Below, in pieces: positions 44,251 to 55,695 of a stretch of 64,000 nucleotides of DNA. The stretch lies in assembly GCA_008828725.1 (NCBI GenBank), contig MEHQ01000650.1:1-64000 (forward strand), in the 5' to 3' direction. How positions within the stretch are numbered: the first letter of the stretch is position 1; every line of letters starts with the position of its first letter. The stretch is from Saccharina japonica (Eukaryota > Sar > Phaeophyceae > Laminariales > Laminariaceae). A program made the translations under genes and the position numbers. A model generated the notes under the pieces. The model did no database searches. It was not told where the DNA came from and worked only from the letters and a program-made list of their open reading frames with translations.

Positions 44251-44562
44251 TTATGATTTTATTTTTTTTAGAGATTTTTCCGTACCAAGTCGAAGCCAGA
44301 GAACATAAGTTGTGGGGAAAATACTGACCATTTCGCCCGCCCGGCTCACACATGCAGTGGTTTCTGGGTTTACAGCCTTTGCGGAGGCGACGATGATTCG
44401 AGCCACTTGTGATACAAGTAATGCATTTAGATGCGTCCGAAATAGGAAGTAGTTTTTGGTTCCAGCATACTTGATACTGTCTGGGATAACGTACCGGAGC
44501 CACAAGCATGGTCTGGAACCACTCCCAACGGGCGCGAACAAGGGGAAGCCAAATAACGTCAT
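44251..44562 (-). CDS. Possible unrecognised protein fragment
   Basis: 103 codons with an ordered, protein-like composition: FGFPLFAPVGSGSRPCLWLR, then VSQVARIIVASAKAVNPETT and FPTTYVLWLRLG. It may be an exon or a relic. No motif, paralogue or splice site supports it, and a second minus-strand frame overlaps it. Confidence 0.2.
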   Translation of the reverse strand: MTLFGFPLFAPVGSGSRPCLWLRYVIPDSIKYAGTKNYFLFRTHLNALLVSQVARIIVASAKAVNPETTACVSRAGEMVSIFPTTYVLWLRLGTEKSLKKIKS

Positions 44563-45224
44563 ACCACCCTAGCCACCCCACGAGTACATGCTGGCTAGTT
44601 TATGTGCTGTGCTTTTATCTCCAGGATTGCTGTCGCTCTGAGCGATCGGCGTCGAAATATACGCCGGATGAGGCCCTCCTGCTTTGTGACAGAAAGCCCC
44701 ATGTAATCCAATATTTCCTGTAAATGGTCGGCGAAACGGCTAAATAATAATACAGTAAAAGTTGCTGAAAAAGGGATCGCACAACAACAAGCATACGAGA
44801 GATCGCAGAGCACAGCAGGTATAGCTGAGCGAACCGTTCCCACCCGAGACACTGGGTGCGCACGGCGATGGCGGCGGCTGTCCTGTTGCGTGGTGCGGTA
44901 TGGGTGGGCCCGCTGTACTCTCTGTCGGCGCTGATGCGATAACGGTGAACTGCTGCTGCTGCTGTTATGTTAATCCGCTTACCGCGGACAAGGCGAATTT
45001 CCCGACTCTTGTGGACAGCGAATCTCCACATCAAGTGGATTCTCCTCTACCCGCGACGGAACACCGATACAAATATACGCCACCGCGACCCAAACGGTGT
45101 TCCATTTCCTTGCACATTTGGAGGCGGACTGTGCCGAGTTTTATTCACATGGAGCGCGGGGCGATCCGACGTTGCGGGACGTTGACGACGACGGCGACTA
45201 ATATTTTTTTGTGAAACATCACCT

Positions 45225-45527
45225 ACCCCACGCTTCTTGTCCCCTGCTGGCAGGGTTCAGACACGTGGGGAAGCAGATGTTGTGCTCTCCTGAAGAACCG
45301 TTCCACCCAGCATGGTCAGCAACACATGTCGAATGACGTTACGTCAGGAAGGGGGGGGATTTGTGGGGGAAGGGGGGAGGGTCGGGGTGTCGTTGGAGGC
45401 GTGTTACTATTTAATATGACCGTTAAATTCCCTGCCGTGTGTGCTTTCGTGGCATTATTCGTGAGACCGATGCCGTGCGCTTTATTGCTGAAAGTGCACG
45501 TCCGTATGTCGCGGAGGGGGGGGTACT
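45225..45527 (-). repeat. Repeat D, copy 2: sequence downstream of the LINE frame
   Basis: Continues directly from the LINE stop codon (TGA, complement of 45,528-45,530) through a C-run and, on the minus strand, AATAAA near 45,490. It matches 1,700-2,220 in the same relative order. It is therefore probably the LINE 3' untranslated region. Confidence 0.45.
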
Positions 45528-48500
45528 CATTTGTTGCTTGCCTTAGTCAGTTGAGCATTGACCACGCATCCCTTTCGAAACGGAGCACCGTTGCTACTCC
45601 TAATAGAGACACCTCTAACACTTGGGCGCTCATTATGTTGTTTCCATATATTACAAATAAACGTTTTGCTAATATTATCCCCTTCCTGATTCCCCGTCTG
45701 TGGCCACTATCTATCTCCCAAGATAGCGATCGTTTTCATGCTACTATTCAGTGTACCAAACTTCTCCATGTCACATTCGTCTATTTTTCTCATCTCCCCC
45801 TCCAACACATCCCTTTCCTCCTTGTGCCTTTCACATTCTCCCACTATGTGAATTCTACTATGTATGGCTTTGCCACATAGGCACAGCTGTGCATCTACTT
45901 CCTCCTCTTCCCGGCTACTGGTATACCCCCTTCTTATATCTGGTAGTTCCAGGTCCCCTACACGAAATCGAAATTTCAGCTTTTTGGCGAAGTCCATTGG
46001 GCCGTGCAGATACTTTTTCACTCCTATCCCTTCTCTCAACCCCCCGTATATATCCAAGTGTTCTTCCCCTTCCACCTTGTTTCTTAGCGTTAGCCTTTCC
46101 CTTCTTTCTATCCTCTCTTTTACTCCTGTCTCGTACCCCCTAAGTTTCTCTATAGCCAGCATCTCTTTTTGGTTTCCTTTATCCTCCCATACTCCCTCGA
46201 CTACTCAATCCCACATTATTCCAGCTCGCCCTTTGGTTACTTTCTCCCATACAGCTTTATCAGCTATGGCTAGCAACCTCTTGTTTGGCATGTTCTTTAT
46301 TTGTATTGCCATTGCAACTTACGCACGTCTCTATTCGTCTCAAGTGGGTACATTCCCACTTCTTCTCTCAATACTGTATTTCTCGTCGTACTTGAGCATC
46401 CTAGTACTTTTTTATCTGCTGTCATCTGTACTGTTTTCAGCTATTTTACGAGCTTCGCGCTCCCTTCCCATACTTCTCCTGCTTATTCTAGCTTCGGTAC
46501 AGTCACATTCATCAGTGTGCACCTCTTGATTCTAGTGTCAAGGTGCGAGTCTTTTAGGACTGCTTCCATCTTGCCTACGTGTGCCTTACCCTCGCCTATT
46601 ACTTTAGTTATGTGTGCATCCCAAAAGTAATATTTGAGATCTCTATATCAAGGTAGGTATACTGGTCTACGATCGGTAATTCATCTTCTCCCCACTTCCA
46701 CTTACAAGTTACCGGACTCTCCTTATCGTCGTAACATACAACTAATGCGCCCTTTTTCACGTCCGCCGTCACTCTCCATTTCCTGGTGCACTCTAGTGCC
46801 TTCTATATTGTTTTATTCTGCAGTCCCTCGGGTGTTTATGATATACTGACGAAATCATCCGCAAACATCAATTCCGACACCGTATCTTCCCTCACCGTGG
46901 CCCCCTGCGAGGCTGCTTCTACTGCTAATATCATGTCATTAATATATACTTTGAATATATTAAGTGATAGCGTACATCCTTGTGCAACTCCTTGTAGGAT
47001 ATCAACGTACTTCGATATTTCCCCGTCCAACATCACAGCACTTCTCGCACATTCCGTCATCTTCTTCATCATTCTCCACATCTTTCCTCTGATCCCTATT
47101 TCCCAGAACTTTTTCCACAGCCCATTTCTCCTCACTCTTGTCGTAGGTCTTCTGTACATCTAAACATAAACAGTACGTTGTTAGCCCCACGTTTGTCTTA
47201 CCTTGGGTTATCTTACCTAATGTGTTCACATGGTCGACGCAGCTACGGTTTGGCCTAAATCCTGCTTGCCCTTCGCTATTTTTTTCTTCCTTCTCCATCA
47301 TTGTTCCCATTATATCGTTCAAAATCTTACAGAACGTTTTACCTACAGTGCTTAATAGCGTTATCCCCCTATAGTTATCCGGGCCAGCCTTGTCTCCTTT
47401 CTTAAACAAGTTTACTACTACTCTATATCTCCATCTCTTAGGTGCGTACTCGTTTTTCCATACCCGGTTATACAACTTAACCATCATGGTAAGCATTCCT
47501 TCTCCCCTGTACTTCATAAATTCATTAACTATTTGGGCTGCTCCTGCTGCCTTTCTATTCTTAAGCTTAGCTACACGCTTATTTACTTATTCTCTTGTGA
47601 ACTCTCCCTGTAAGCCTTCTGAACTACTGTCTTCCCTTTCTGATGCATCTTTGTTCGCCTCTGCCCACGTGTTGATACCCTTCTCGAATTCTTCGTCGAA
47701 CGCTTCGTTCGTTGTGAGCGCCCCTAGCGTGCGGTAATGCTTTACAAGTACTTCCCTTTTCCCCTTCGAACTACTAACCACTTTACCGTTCTGTGCTCTT
47801 AATGTAGCTATCCCCGTGTCTGCCTCTCCTGCTTGTTTGCCTAGTATCCCTTTTATCCCTATCCACATCTGCTGCATCCCGCCATCAAAGCCTTCGTTCG
47901 TTTTATTACCTTTGTTTTTCCATATCCTTTTCTTCTTCTTCTTCTCAACCACCTTTTAGCTGGTGCTACGGTAGGGGGGGTAGACTGATTTTCACTACCA
48001 CGTTTACTCCACTCGGGCGAGTGGCTCTGTACCTCACTCAAACCTGGACGCAGGTGTATATGAATATGTTGTTGTCGCAGAGTAGCGAGCATACCATGGT
48101 GGTGCATATCTCGAAAACGTAAAGGCGTTAAGACTTAAAAAAAACTGCGAAGAAATATGGTGGTCACTCGGCGGAGTGGCTCTCACCCGCTGAAAATATT
48201 GGACATAAAAGCGACCCCCCTACCGTAGCACCAGTCTTTTTTACTTTCTTTCTAGCAATATCATACTCCTCCCATCCTGAGGTAGTTTTGCTCGATGTGT
48301 ATCTTGCGTGTGCCTTTCTCCTTACTCTTATAGCCTATTTTACTTCTTCATTCCACTATTTTACTGCTCTATTGCATATTTTCAACTTCAATTTACTTGC
48401 TGTGGTCTTGACCAATTTCTCACATCCTTCTTTTATCCTCCCTCCTGCACTATATCTCTCTCTGTATTGTTATGTGTCGTCCCTACGCATTTAAAATCAT

Positions 48501-49390
48501 CTCTTCTTGGAATTCTTCCCGTTTTTCTTTCACTTCTAGTGTATCTATTCGCCATCTGTACAATTTCCTACCTCGCCTATTTTTGATCACTCTCGTCTGC
48601 TGACAATCTATCCATATTAGGCAGTGATCCGTAGTTCCTACGTCCGCCGCGCATACATGTACTTCCGTTTCCTTGCTACTTCCGTTTTCTACCACTATGA
48701 AGTCAAGAACGGAGCTTTCTCCCTTTTGCATACACCGTCTAGTCCATTCTGGCTCTGGCTTTTTTACTCTACCGTTCAGAGTCTTCAGCTCATTGTTGGT
48801 AAGGAACTTCAGTATCTCTTCCCCGTTCTTATCATTTGCTGCTTCCCCATACTGTCCAATGTTCTCGTTCGGGTTGCTTGCCTTCTTAATTCTTGAGTTA
48901 AAATCTCCGACTAGTACTGCTTCTCCTTGTCTTGTATATCTATGTACATCTACTGCCACTTCCCCTAACTTCGTCTGCATATCTTCCACCGTACTGTTCA
49001 ACTCTGGGGGCATATAGATGTTTCCTAAGAACTAATATTTCGCCCCCCTATCCCCTGGTATCTTTATCCATATGCTTTCTTCGAATTTCGTGTCTTTGAT
49101 CAACTTCTATTATGTCAAAGGTATTATTTGACTAGGAACCCTACTCCCCCCGCCCCCCTATTCTTGTTGTTCTGTCCCTTCCTCTTTTTCCTTATCCATG
49201 CGTACTCTCCAATTGTGCATTCTATTCCCCCCCCTCTTTCTCCCACGACTCTTGAATTGCATTTATGACTAGGTCGCGCTTACTTACTTGTTCGGCTATT
49301 TCGATCATTTTGCACTCTGCTGTGGCGAATCCACATACGTGTGTCATGATCCTATATTCAGCTATGTCTTCGTTTCACTATTCGCTCTAC
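45528..49390 (-). pseudogene. LINE retrotransposon, ORF2 (endonuclease-reverse transcriptase), decayed
   Basis: Read from 49,390 downwards. APE-type endonuclease: RIMTHVCGFATAECKMIEIA, ESWEKEG, IWIKIPGDRG, YMPPELNS, VLVGDFNSRI, SSVLDFIVV and TTDHCLIW. Linker: WNEEVKYAIRVRRKAHARY. Reverse transcriptase: NLFKKGDKAGPDNYRGITLL, EGQAGFRPNRSCVDHVNTL, YCLCLDVQKTYD, LQGVAQGCTLSLNIFKVYIN and the catalytic FADD in ELMFADDFVSIS. Near the C-terminus a zinc-knuckle-like CLCGKAIHSRIHIVGEC, then SVRGVSIRSSNGAP and RKGCVVN before TGA at 45,530. The frame is broken by a frameshift near 47,150 (between LDVQKTYD and GLWKKFWEIG), several stops (one at 45,705-45,707) and a MITE at 47,959-48,235. It copies its RNA into DNA at a nicked target; this copy is dead. 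Confidence 0.9.
47959..48235. mobile_element. CTGGTGC-family MITE, copy c, inserted in the LINE
   Basis: Ends CTGGTGCTACGGTAGGGGGG (from 47,960) and CCCCCCTACCGTAGCACCAG (to 48,233) are perfect inverted repeats over 20 bp. The interior matches the 25,900 copy inverted. It splits the LINE linker between RKKVKK and EKKKKKRIWKN. Flanks TTTTA and TTTTTTA are A/T-rich, so a target duplication cannot be defined. Confidence 0.85.
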
Positions 49391-49929
49391 TATTCTATTT
49401 CGTTTCTTCTTCGTATTTGCTACTTCTGTTCCTCTCTTCTTCAATCTTTATCTTTGTTTTCGTTTCCGGTTTTTTCGTTTGGCTCTACGTCGCTGTGTTT
49501 CTCTCCCATTCCCTTTGGGTCACTTGCTGCTTCCTGCCCCCCCCCTCCATCCGTTTACACTAGAACTACGTCTTAGACTCGATATTACATTAGCTATACA
49601 TACTCTCCATCTGAAAGAATGATGCGTGTCGAGGCTCTGTCTCTCTGGAGAGAGATGGCAGAGGTGGCACCTAAGTGTCTGTGAAGAGCACTTGTGAAGA
49701 AGAAAAGAAATGGTTTGAAAAGGCGCTTATTTGGCCAAAGGAGGAAAAGAAGAAGAGAAGAAGAGTGATCGAGGTAGGGGGTTGCCTCCACCTCATCACG
49801 GATCACGGATCACGGAACAATGCCCAAGCTACGGGCAGATGTATCTTACGTCAGCCAATCATGTCCCTTACAACGTTCCATGATACGTCATTGTAACGTT
49901 CTCTGTAACTCTCTTATGGTAAACTGGTT

Positions 49930-50040
49930 ACCCTGTACTACGATCAACTTGTACGAGTAAGTTGATTATAATGCGTAGAAAGACCCTGTACTATGATCAA
50001 CTTATGCAAGTAAGTTGATTACAATGCGTGGAAAGAACAA
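49930..50040 (+). repeat. Two tandem 55-bp hairpin units
   Basis: CCCTGTACTACGATCAACTT and CCCTGTACTATGATCAACTT start two units, each holding a hairpin GATCAACTT..AAGTTGAT and ending AATGCGTGGAAAGA or close to it. Confidence 0.6.
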
Positions 50041-50063
50041 ACTCCCATTTCTCCGCATATGAT

Positions 50064-50483
50064 ATTTATCCGCATCTAGAACTAACTACGATGCTCAGTG
50101 TACTTGTATGAATTGACTGCACGTCAACATAGGTATGGATCCCAACGTCCATATTTCAATACCATCCTGGTCTTCTAATCCATGCCGATAATTTTTATGT
50201 CTGTAACCTCTGCCACTCCATGCTCGCTTTCGGTTTAAGCGTGACTCGAAAATGTTCTCCCTCCCTTTCTACTTGCCATCATGCAACGCAGTATAGTCCT
50301 ACTTCGTCGCACTTCCTCTTGAACTCTATTTTCGTCGTGTCGCTAGAAACTCCGAATACCAGCACTACTAGTACTTTACCCTTGCAATCTTTCTTACTTC
50401 ACCCACCCGGCCTCACCGTCTTTATCCCAATCTCTTCAGAGACTATCTCCAGCTTGTTTTTGTTCATATTTGTAGTGGGAAAT
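50064..50483 (-). pseudogene. Possible LINE ORF1 relic or other upstream coding remnant
   Basis: The minus-strand frame reads NKNKLEIVSEEIGIKTV, then KGKVLVVLVFGVSSDTTKIE, KRKCDEVGLYCV, EREGEHFRVTLKPKASMEWQ and SAWIRRPGWY, broken by in-frame stops. This order and spacing look like a real former protein. It lies 0.7 kb upstream of the LINE endonuclease on the same strand, where an ORF1 would be. It could instead be an unrelated gene relic. Confidence 0.35.
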
Positions 50484-50489
50484 GTTCAA

Positions 50490-51300
50490 GTTGCTGGGAC
50501 TTCCCAACCCTAGTAATCGTCGAGGGTCTGGTGTCTTCCAGTTCTTTTGCCGGCGCTCCACGCTAAATAGTGTCTCTAACACGGGCTCGTAGCCTGGAGC
50601 CAAGTTCAACACCGTACCCCACGTTTGTGTCAGGCGATCTGCATGGTAACCATCCTGGTGTCCCACGACCGTATCTTCTATCTTCTTGCCCCGCTGCTGT
50701 ACTGGTTACTTTCCTCCAGGGAGGTCATTTTTACCGTGCAAGGTTCAAGGACGGCTTGCTTAACACAAAATCTTACTCACACAGCGAGATGCCCCGTAAG
50801 TCGCTTCCTTCATCGTATGTATGTTTCACCATGGGTAGCTACTCCACTAATGCTCCCGAATAGACCTTCGCTGCCGAAAGCCTGGCCAACGATCACCCTA
50901 CACTTTGCACCGGCTTCTATCCTTCAAGATATCAAGATATCTACGTACCGGTTGGTGCCCCATCTTGTTGGTCATGTGGTCGGTCATAGGCTATACGTTA
51001 GTTTCATGAGTTCAATAGACCTGACTTAACGTCATTCATTATCTACCCCTCCCCTTCATTTGGCGCATGGTATGTGCACCAAGTTTCAGGGGTTGTTTGG
51101 ACGATGCCCAGACCAGATTTTCACCGCCCAATGGAAGTCGGTCATTTTTTCCGGGTATCTCATCACGAGACCCCAAAATTCATGTGAATTGGCCATGTCG
51201 GGGTGACCTTGCTATATCTATGTGTGTGCATATATGGTGGTTCTCCATCATGCTAGGGTTTTTGCCTATGCTTTAATCTGTTTACTATATAATACCTGAT
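50490..51300. other. Unassigned stretch
   Basis: Plus-strand frames at 50,570-51,029 are probably shadows. No repeat noticed. Confidence 0.3.
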
Positions 51301-51301
51301 A

Positions 51302-51695
51302 CGATATGGGAGGAAATGTATATTTATTTATGGTTTGTGTTTTGATGTGTGGAAAAACAAACTTGTTAGTTTAGTAATTTCATGCCTATGCCCGGTGTGT
51401 GTTTTGATATGAGAAAAAAACAGACTAGTTGAGTAGTCTCATAGTAATATCCGGTTTGTGGTTTGATATGGAAAAATCAACTGGTTAGTTTAGTATTTCC
51501 ATGTCTATGTCCGGTTTGTGTTTTGATAAGAGGAAAACAAAAACTTGTTATTCTGATAATTTCATGTCTGTATCCGGTTTGTGTTTGATATGAGGAAAAA
51601 ACCTGGTTAGTTTAGTAATTTCATGTCTATGTCCGGTTTGTGTTTTGATATGAGGAAAACAACACTCGTTAGCTTAGTAGTTTCATGTCTAAAGT
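51302..51695 (+). repeat. ~61-bp tandem array
   Basis: About six units with GTCCGGTTTGTGTTTTGATA, then TGAGGAAAACAA, GTTAGTTTAGTAATTTCATG. Units begin near 51,340, 51,402, 51,460, 51,520, 51,580 and 51,640. Non-coding. Confidence 0.8.
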
Positions 51696-51760
51696 ATGGT
51701 GGCTTGTTTTACAGCGTCGTTGCCACTCGACGCCAACCCATAGTTGTCTAGCAGAAGTGT

Positions 51761-51840
51761 CGCGGAGGGGGGGGGGGGGAGATTTGTGTGGGTGTTTGTG
51801 ACGGGGGGGGGGTGAAGGATTGGGATGTTTTTTGGGGGGT
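51761..51840 (+). repeat. G-rich tract upstream of repeat E copy 2
   Basis: Runs of 8-13 G. Comparable G-runs precede or adjoin repeats D and E at 2,215, 2,731 and 45,340, which suggests a shared element end. Confidence 0.5.
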
Positions 51841-51999
51841 GTATCTATGACCGTTGAGTACCCTGCCACGTAGGAAATCGATACGGTTCGACGCCCCCTG
51901 TGCCCTCTCGTTCAGGGCGTGGAAGCGACTGACCTACACCCCTTACCCCGCAGATTTGCACGATGCCGAAGGTATTTTTTCAGTGTTCTCTGAGTCGCT

Positions 52000-52380
52000 T
52001 TGTTTGCGCCGACTAACGTGGGTCTTGTTAAGGGCTCGGTCGCCCATACAGTGCCGAATAACACGCCGAACCTACGCTTGCTCGTTAGCGGCGAGGCAAG
52101 TACTCCACTTAAGCTGTACGGGAATACACGACGTCGAAGATCATTTTGCAGCGTGACATCAATCGTCGTTGTCGCGAGGGCATTTGCTGTGCCGAACAAT
52201 GTCGGCGTTTTGAAGAATACCTCTTCCTATACAAAGTCGACCAAACGAGTCAAATATACCCTCGTTTGTTTGAATGACGCCCAGGGTCTCCCTATCGGCG
52301 AGACAGCCATTGACGTTTCCCTTAACCTTCCGGAATTCAGCGACGGCGAAGGCAAGGCAAGTCTTCAGTGCTATACATGA
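52000..52380 (+). pseudogene. Repeat-module protein fragment (repeat E gene), copy 2
   Basis: 127 codons. First module: NVGLVKGSVAHTVPNNTPN and LRLLVSGEAS. Second module: NNVGVLKNTSSYTKSTKRVK, TLVCLNDAQGLPIGETAIDV and SLNLPEFSDGEGKA. The second module is the most complete in the window and shows a beta-strand-like alternation. Compared with 2,985-3,287, several indels fall between modules, while the NVG(V/L)(L/V)K and LPIG/VPLG blocks persist. Unknown family; exon limits unresolved. Confidence 0.4.
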
Positions 52381-52497
52381 GTTGTGGTTGGCGCGGGGAT
52401 ACTCGATTGCCGAATGCCGTCGGGGCCCTTCAGCGTCCATGCATTCGCTTTGTCACGTACAGCTCTTGCAATCGGAAATTCAAAAACACGAGACTGT

Positions 52498-52498
<1 letters not shown>

Positions 52499-52530
<32 letters not shown>

Positions 52531-52546
52531 AAGACAGACATACAGA
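52499..52546 (+). repeat. (CAGA)n microsatellite
   Basis: About ten tandem CAGA repeats with two interruptions. Absent from repeat E copy 1. Confidence 0.9.
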
Positions 52547-53155
52547 CTCATTAAAATATGGGGGCCCGAACACACCCCTGTATAAAGAGGGTTTTATTAG
52601 TACAGGCAAGAAAACGCCTCGCTTTACTACCGTAGAGAGGCAATCAAGGCAAGCCTTCCTGGTGCATGCCGTAGACCGTGTGGGTTTGAAGTAAAAAACA
52701 AAAACCGTCGCGCTTGAAAACCTCCACCGAACAACAGTAGCCCGGCGACCGCGACCATCTCGAGACGGCGTGCCACGAAACAAGTCACACGCGCCTTAGA
52801 CCAGGCTCTCCCGCTTCCATAGATACCAGGTTTGTGGGAATCGACCAAATAATGGTGCAATTTTTCGCAGGCAAGGAGTACACAGACAGAACATACAGCC
52901 AAATCAAAACAAATGGTGCCTGCACGCAACAAGCATTTAAAGAGGTTTTGTTTTTGCCAAAGATGGCCTCGGCCACGCTCCATTGGACGTTCCATTATCA
53001 CACAGAGAGGTACATGAGGCAGGGGTACCTGATAGTCTGCCGTATTTATTGGCACTAACAAAAGGATAAACACAGGCAAACCCCGCCGAATTAAACAGTC
53101 GTGACAGAGACGACATCAGCATGTGTACGCCGCGGACAAGTCGATATCGTTTACA

Positions 53156-53287
53156 ATGAAATCAGTTCCACTCGTTAGCTCAAGTTCGTTCGATTCTGTA
53201 GACGATGAGTTTGCGCAAATCGACCACGTAACGGTCCTCGCAACCAATGGTATAAGACGCCAACAGGTCGATATCCTCCATATTTAG
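53156..53287 (+). pseudogene. Putative terminal exon of the repeat E gene, copy 2
   Basis: MKSVPLVSSSSFDSVDDEFA is followed by QIDHVTVLATNGIRRQQVDI and TAG at 53,285-53,287. It is conserved with 3,565-3,663 up to IDHV. The frame remains open upstream (AADKSISFT), so the exon may start before this Met. Confidence 0.3.
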
Positions 53288-53289
53288 AA

Positions 53290-54740
53290 TGGATTTTTGC
53301 TTCTATGGAAGACTGGTGCTACGATAGGGGGGGTACCCACATTTTCCCTACCGGGTTTTGGCCACTCGAACGAGTGGCTCCGAATCTTCACTGAAAGTTG
53401 GACCTAAACATAGTTTGTTCGCTTTACGCAACAAAACCTTCAATGGCGGTGCACATAGAACAACAAAAAAGACAAAAAAAAAGAAGAAGAAGATATGTAT
53501 ATGAGTATAACGCAGTAAAGCAGTCACTCGGCCGAGTGGCTCTGTGCAGGTGAAAATCAAGTACCTATGCATGACCCCCCTACCGTAGCATCAGTCGGAA
53601 GTACGTGGGAGCACGTGCAAGCTTCCATGGAAGTCGAGTCCCACCAAAGCTTCCATGGAAGTGGTGGAACCTTGCATGGAAACGAGCTCAAGCGTAAGCT
53701 CCCACTACTTACATGGAAGCTCCCACCTGCTTCCATGGAAGAAGTAGGTTATGGAAGCTTCTCCAAGAACGTGATTGATTTGGTTTCCATGGAAGTGGTT
53801 CAAAGCTTCCCTGAAACGTTGTTCCACGGGGATGGCAGTAGCTCCCGTGGAAGTACTCAAGCTTGTCCGCGGGAAGCTTTTCCACTACACCCGCGAAAGC
53901 TTCCATGGAGGCATCTTCCGCGGAAGAACATGGGTACTTCCATCACAAGCGGCTGGCACTCCCCCTACTCGCCTAATGTGGCCGTTTTGTTGTGGTGGAG
54001 ATATTAAACAATGTTCTGTACGAAGCAAACCCCACAAGGTGTCAAAATCCTCTCATTTCGGTACGCCTGATGGTATGTACATACTGTAGTTCAATGTCTC
54101 CAAAAGCAGGGGACCACGTTTTTCTTTTCCGAACGCCACAATCGTCTTTTCGAGAACCCAGTCAGGGGGAGGGGGGGGGGGGTGGCAAACTAAAACCAAC
54201 CAAATATAAAGTTGAAAAAAACTGCCATTTTCTCTATTCGTATAGAAAACTCCCAATGCTCCGATGTGTTTTCATTTTGGCCTTTTTATGAGTGTGGCGT
54301 CTGGGATTCCGATCTGCGTGCTCCCCTGCCTAAAGGAGTACCTGGTTGTTTACGCCCACATTGTGCAGGGGGTCCCAGCCACCTGTGATGGAAGCAGTGG
54401 AAGTTTCTGAGTAATCTATGGAAGCTTCCATCCGCTTCCATGGAAGCGGCAGAAGCTGTACCATGGAAGTGGTGGAAGCTTCCGTGGAAGTGGTTAAATC
54501 TTCTAGAAGCTTCCAAGAAGCTTCCATGGAAGCTTCCACCAGCTTCCATTGTAACTACCAATACTACTGAAGGCAGGAGACCGGGGTCGTGGCGGAGGGG
54601 TTCCGAAGGGACTCCAGTTAGTTGTTGCAGACACGACTCGTCCGTCTGTAGAGCGGGGCTTGCCTTGTCCCACACGGCTAATCTGGCAAGATGTCTCAAT
54701 AGGCTGAACCAAACGTGTCTACGAGTACTCACCACACAAC
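53290..54740 (+). mobile_element. GAAGCTTC-rich foldback element, copy 3
   Basis: The longest copy: left palindrome block 53,615-53,935, core with GTGTGGCGTCTGGGATTCCG at 54,291, right block 54,385-54,555, then GTTGTTGCAGACACGACTCG. It is split near its left end by the MITE at 53,311-53,596; copy 1 shows the uninterrupted TTCTATGGAAGCAGGTGG. Confidence 0.65.
53311..53596. mobile_element. CTGGTGC-family MITE, copy d (variant interior)
   Basis: Ends GACTGGTGCTACGATAGGGG and CCCCTACCGTAGCATCAGTC, flanked by GGAA on both sides (53,307-53,310 and 53,597-53,600), a possible 4-bp target duplication. The interior differs from copies a-c but keeps CACTCGGCCGAGTGG-type palindromes. Its right half matches the MITE half in the 20.3-kb SINE. 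Confidence 0.75.
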
Positions 54741-55592
54741 GAGTGCTCCGTACTCTGCATACGATATATCTTCATACAACAACAATTTCGCGGTTCGTTT
54801 GTTTTTATAGTTACGTACGAGTACGTACAAATACTTCAGCTGTGAGTACGGCCGATTGAGTGGTTGTCTCTCGACTTTGCAAGCTGCGTGATACGTCAGA
54901 CACACTCGTTCACTGGGCGTGCTTGATCTATATTCAAATGTGTATTCAAACATATCGTACTTACGGTACTTGGTATACACGTACATATGTATTATACGCA
55001 TAAAAAAAAACTAAACTAAAAAAGACCTGGTACGTTTTCATATAAAATTGAAAGATACGTCAGCTGTGAGTACAACCAATCGAATGGTTGCATTTTGTTG
55101 CGTTCATTGTTGTCGTTTTAAACGTGTTTCGTATTAACCGGTATTTAGGAGGTTCCAACCAAAGCCGCCGTCCGTCGGGGATCACTACCGAGCACATCAC
55201 ACAGCACGCTGCTCGCAGCGTGGTGTGCGCCCTGCCACCTGGTCAGCGTGCGATCCACTGCCAAGGGAAGGGCGTGTTATTGCCCAGTCCTTTCGTGGAA
55301 CACCGCTGTCCAGCAAACGTGCGTAAAAACGAGAGCTTCTCCAGACAGTACAGAGTACAACAGCAGTACGAAGAGTATTCGAATGGTTCGAGAGTTGTTT
55401 CAAGAGCACGAGCTCGACCTCGCGAGATATGCCTGTACTGAAGCAGACAGCGTCAGATTGTGTCGGCGGTCGTCTCGTTGCCCCTGACGGGCATCAACGG
55501 CTATACGTTACAACACGCCAGCATAACTTACCCATCCATCGTGTGTTGCATCCGGCGGCATACCGTTCGTTGTCGCTCTGATTTTCACACAG

Positions 55593-55695
55593 CTTGCATC
55601 ACCGGGCGGAGCGAGATACATCTTGCGATCTACCCGGTACAGCAAGCACTACACGTACACCGTTGGCTTCCAGCCTCCAACTGCTATTACCATAG
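55593..55695 (+). CDS. Conserved exon of an unrecognised gene (duplication A, copy 2)
   Basis: Same 103-bp exon as at 33,975, with acceptor TTTTCACACAG and donor GTAAGC retained. It reads LASPGGARYILRSTRYSKHY then TYTVGFQPPT. Only two bases differ from copy 1. The longer open frame through this place in another phase is not conserved in copy 1. Confidence 0.45.

Larger units (their letters stand above)
51840..53287 (+). repeat. Repeat E (gene-like segment), copy 2
   Basis: Direct copy of 2,760-3,660 with extra sequence between the modular block and the terminal exon block, including a (CAGA)n tract at 52,499-52,546. The acceptor-like CCTTACCCCGCAG at ~51,940-51,952 precedes ATTTGCACGATGCCGAAGG in both copies (CCCTTCAG in copy 1). 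Confidence 0.65.

Noticed and set aside
45864..46529. 221-codon plus-strand hydrophobic frame
   Set aside because: Shadow of the LINE reverse-transcriptase C-terminal region on the minus strand, which has a recognisable zinc-knuckle and tail.
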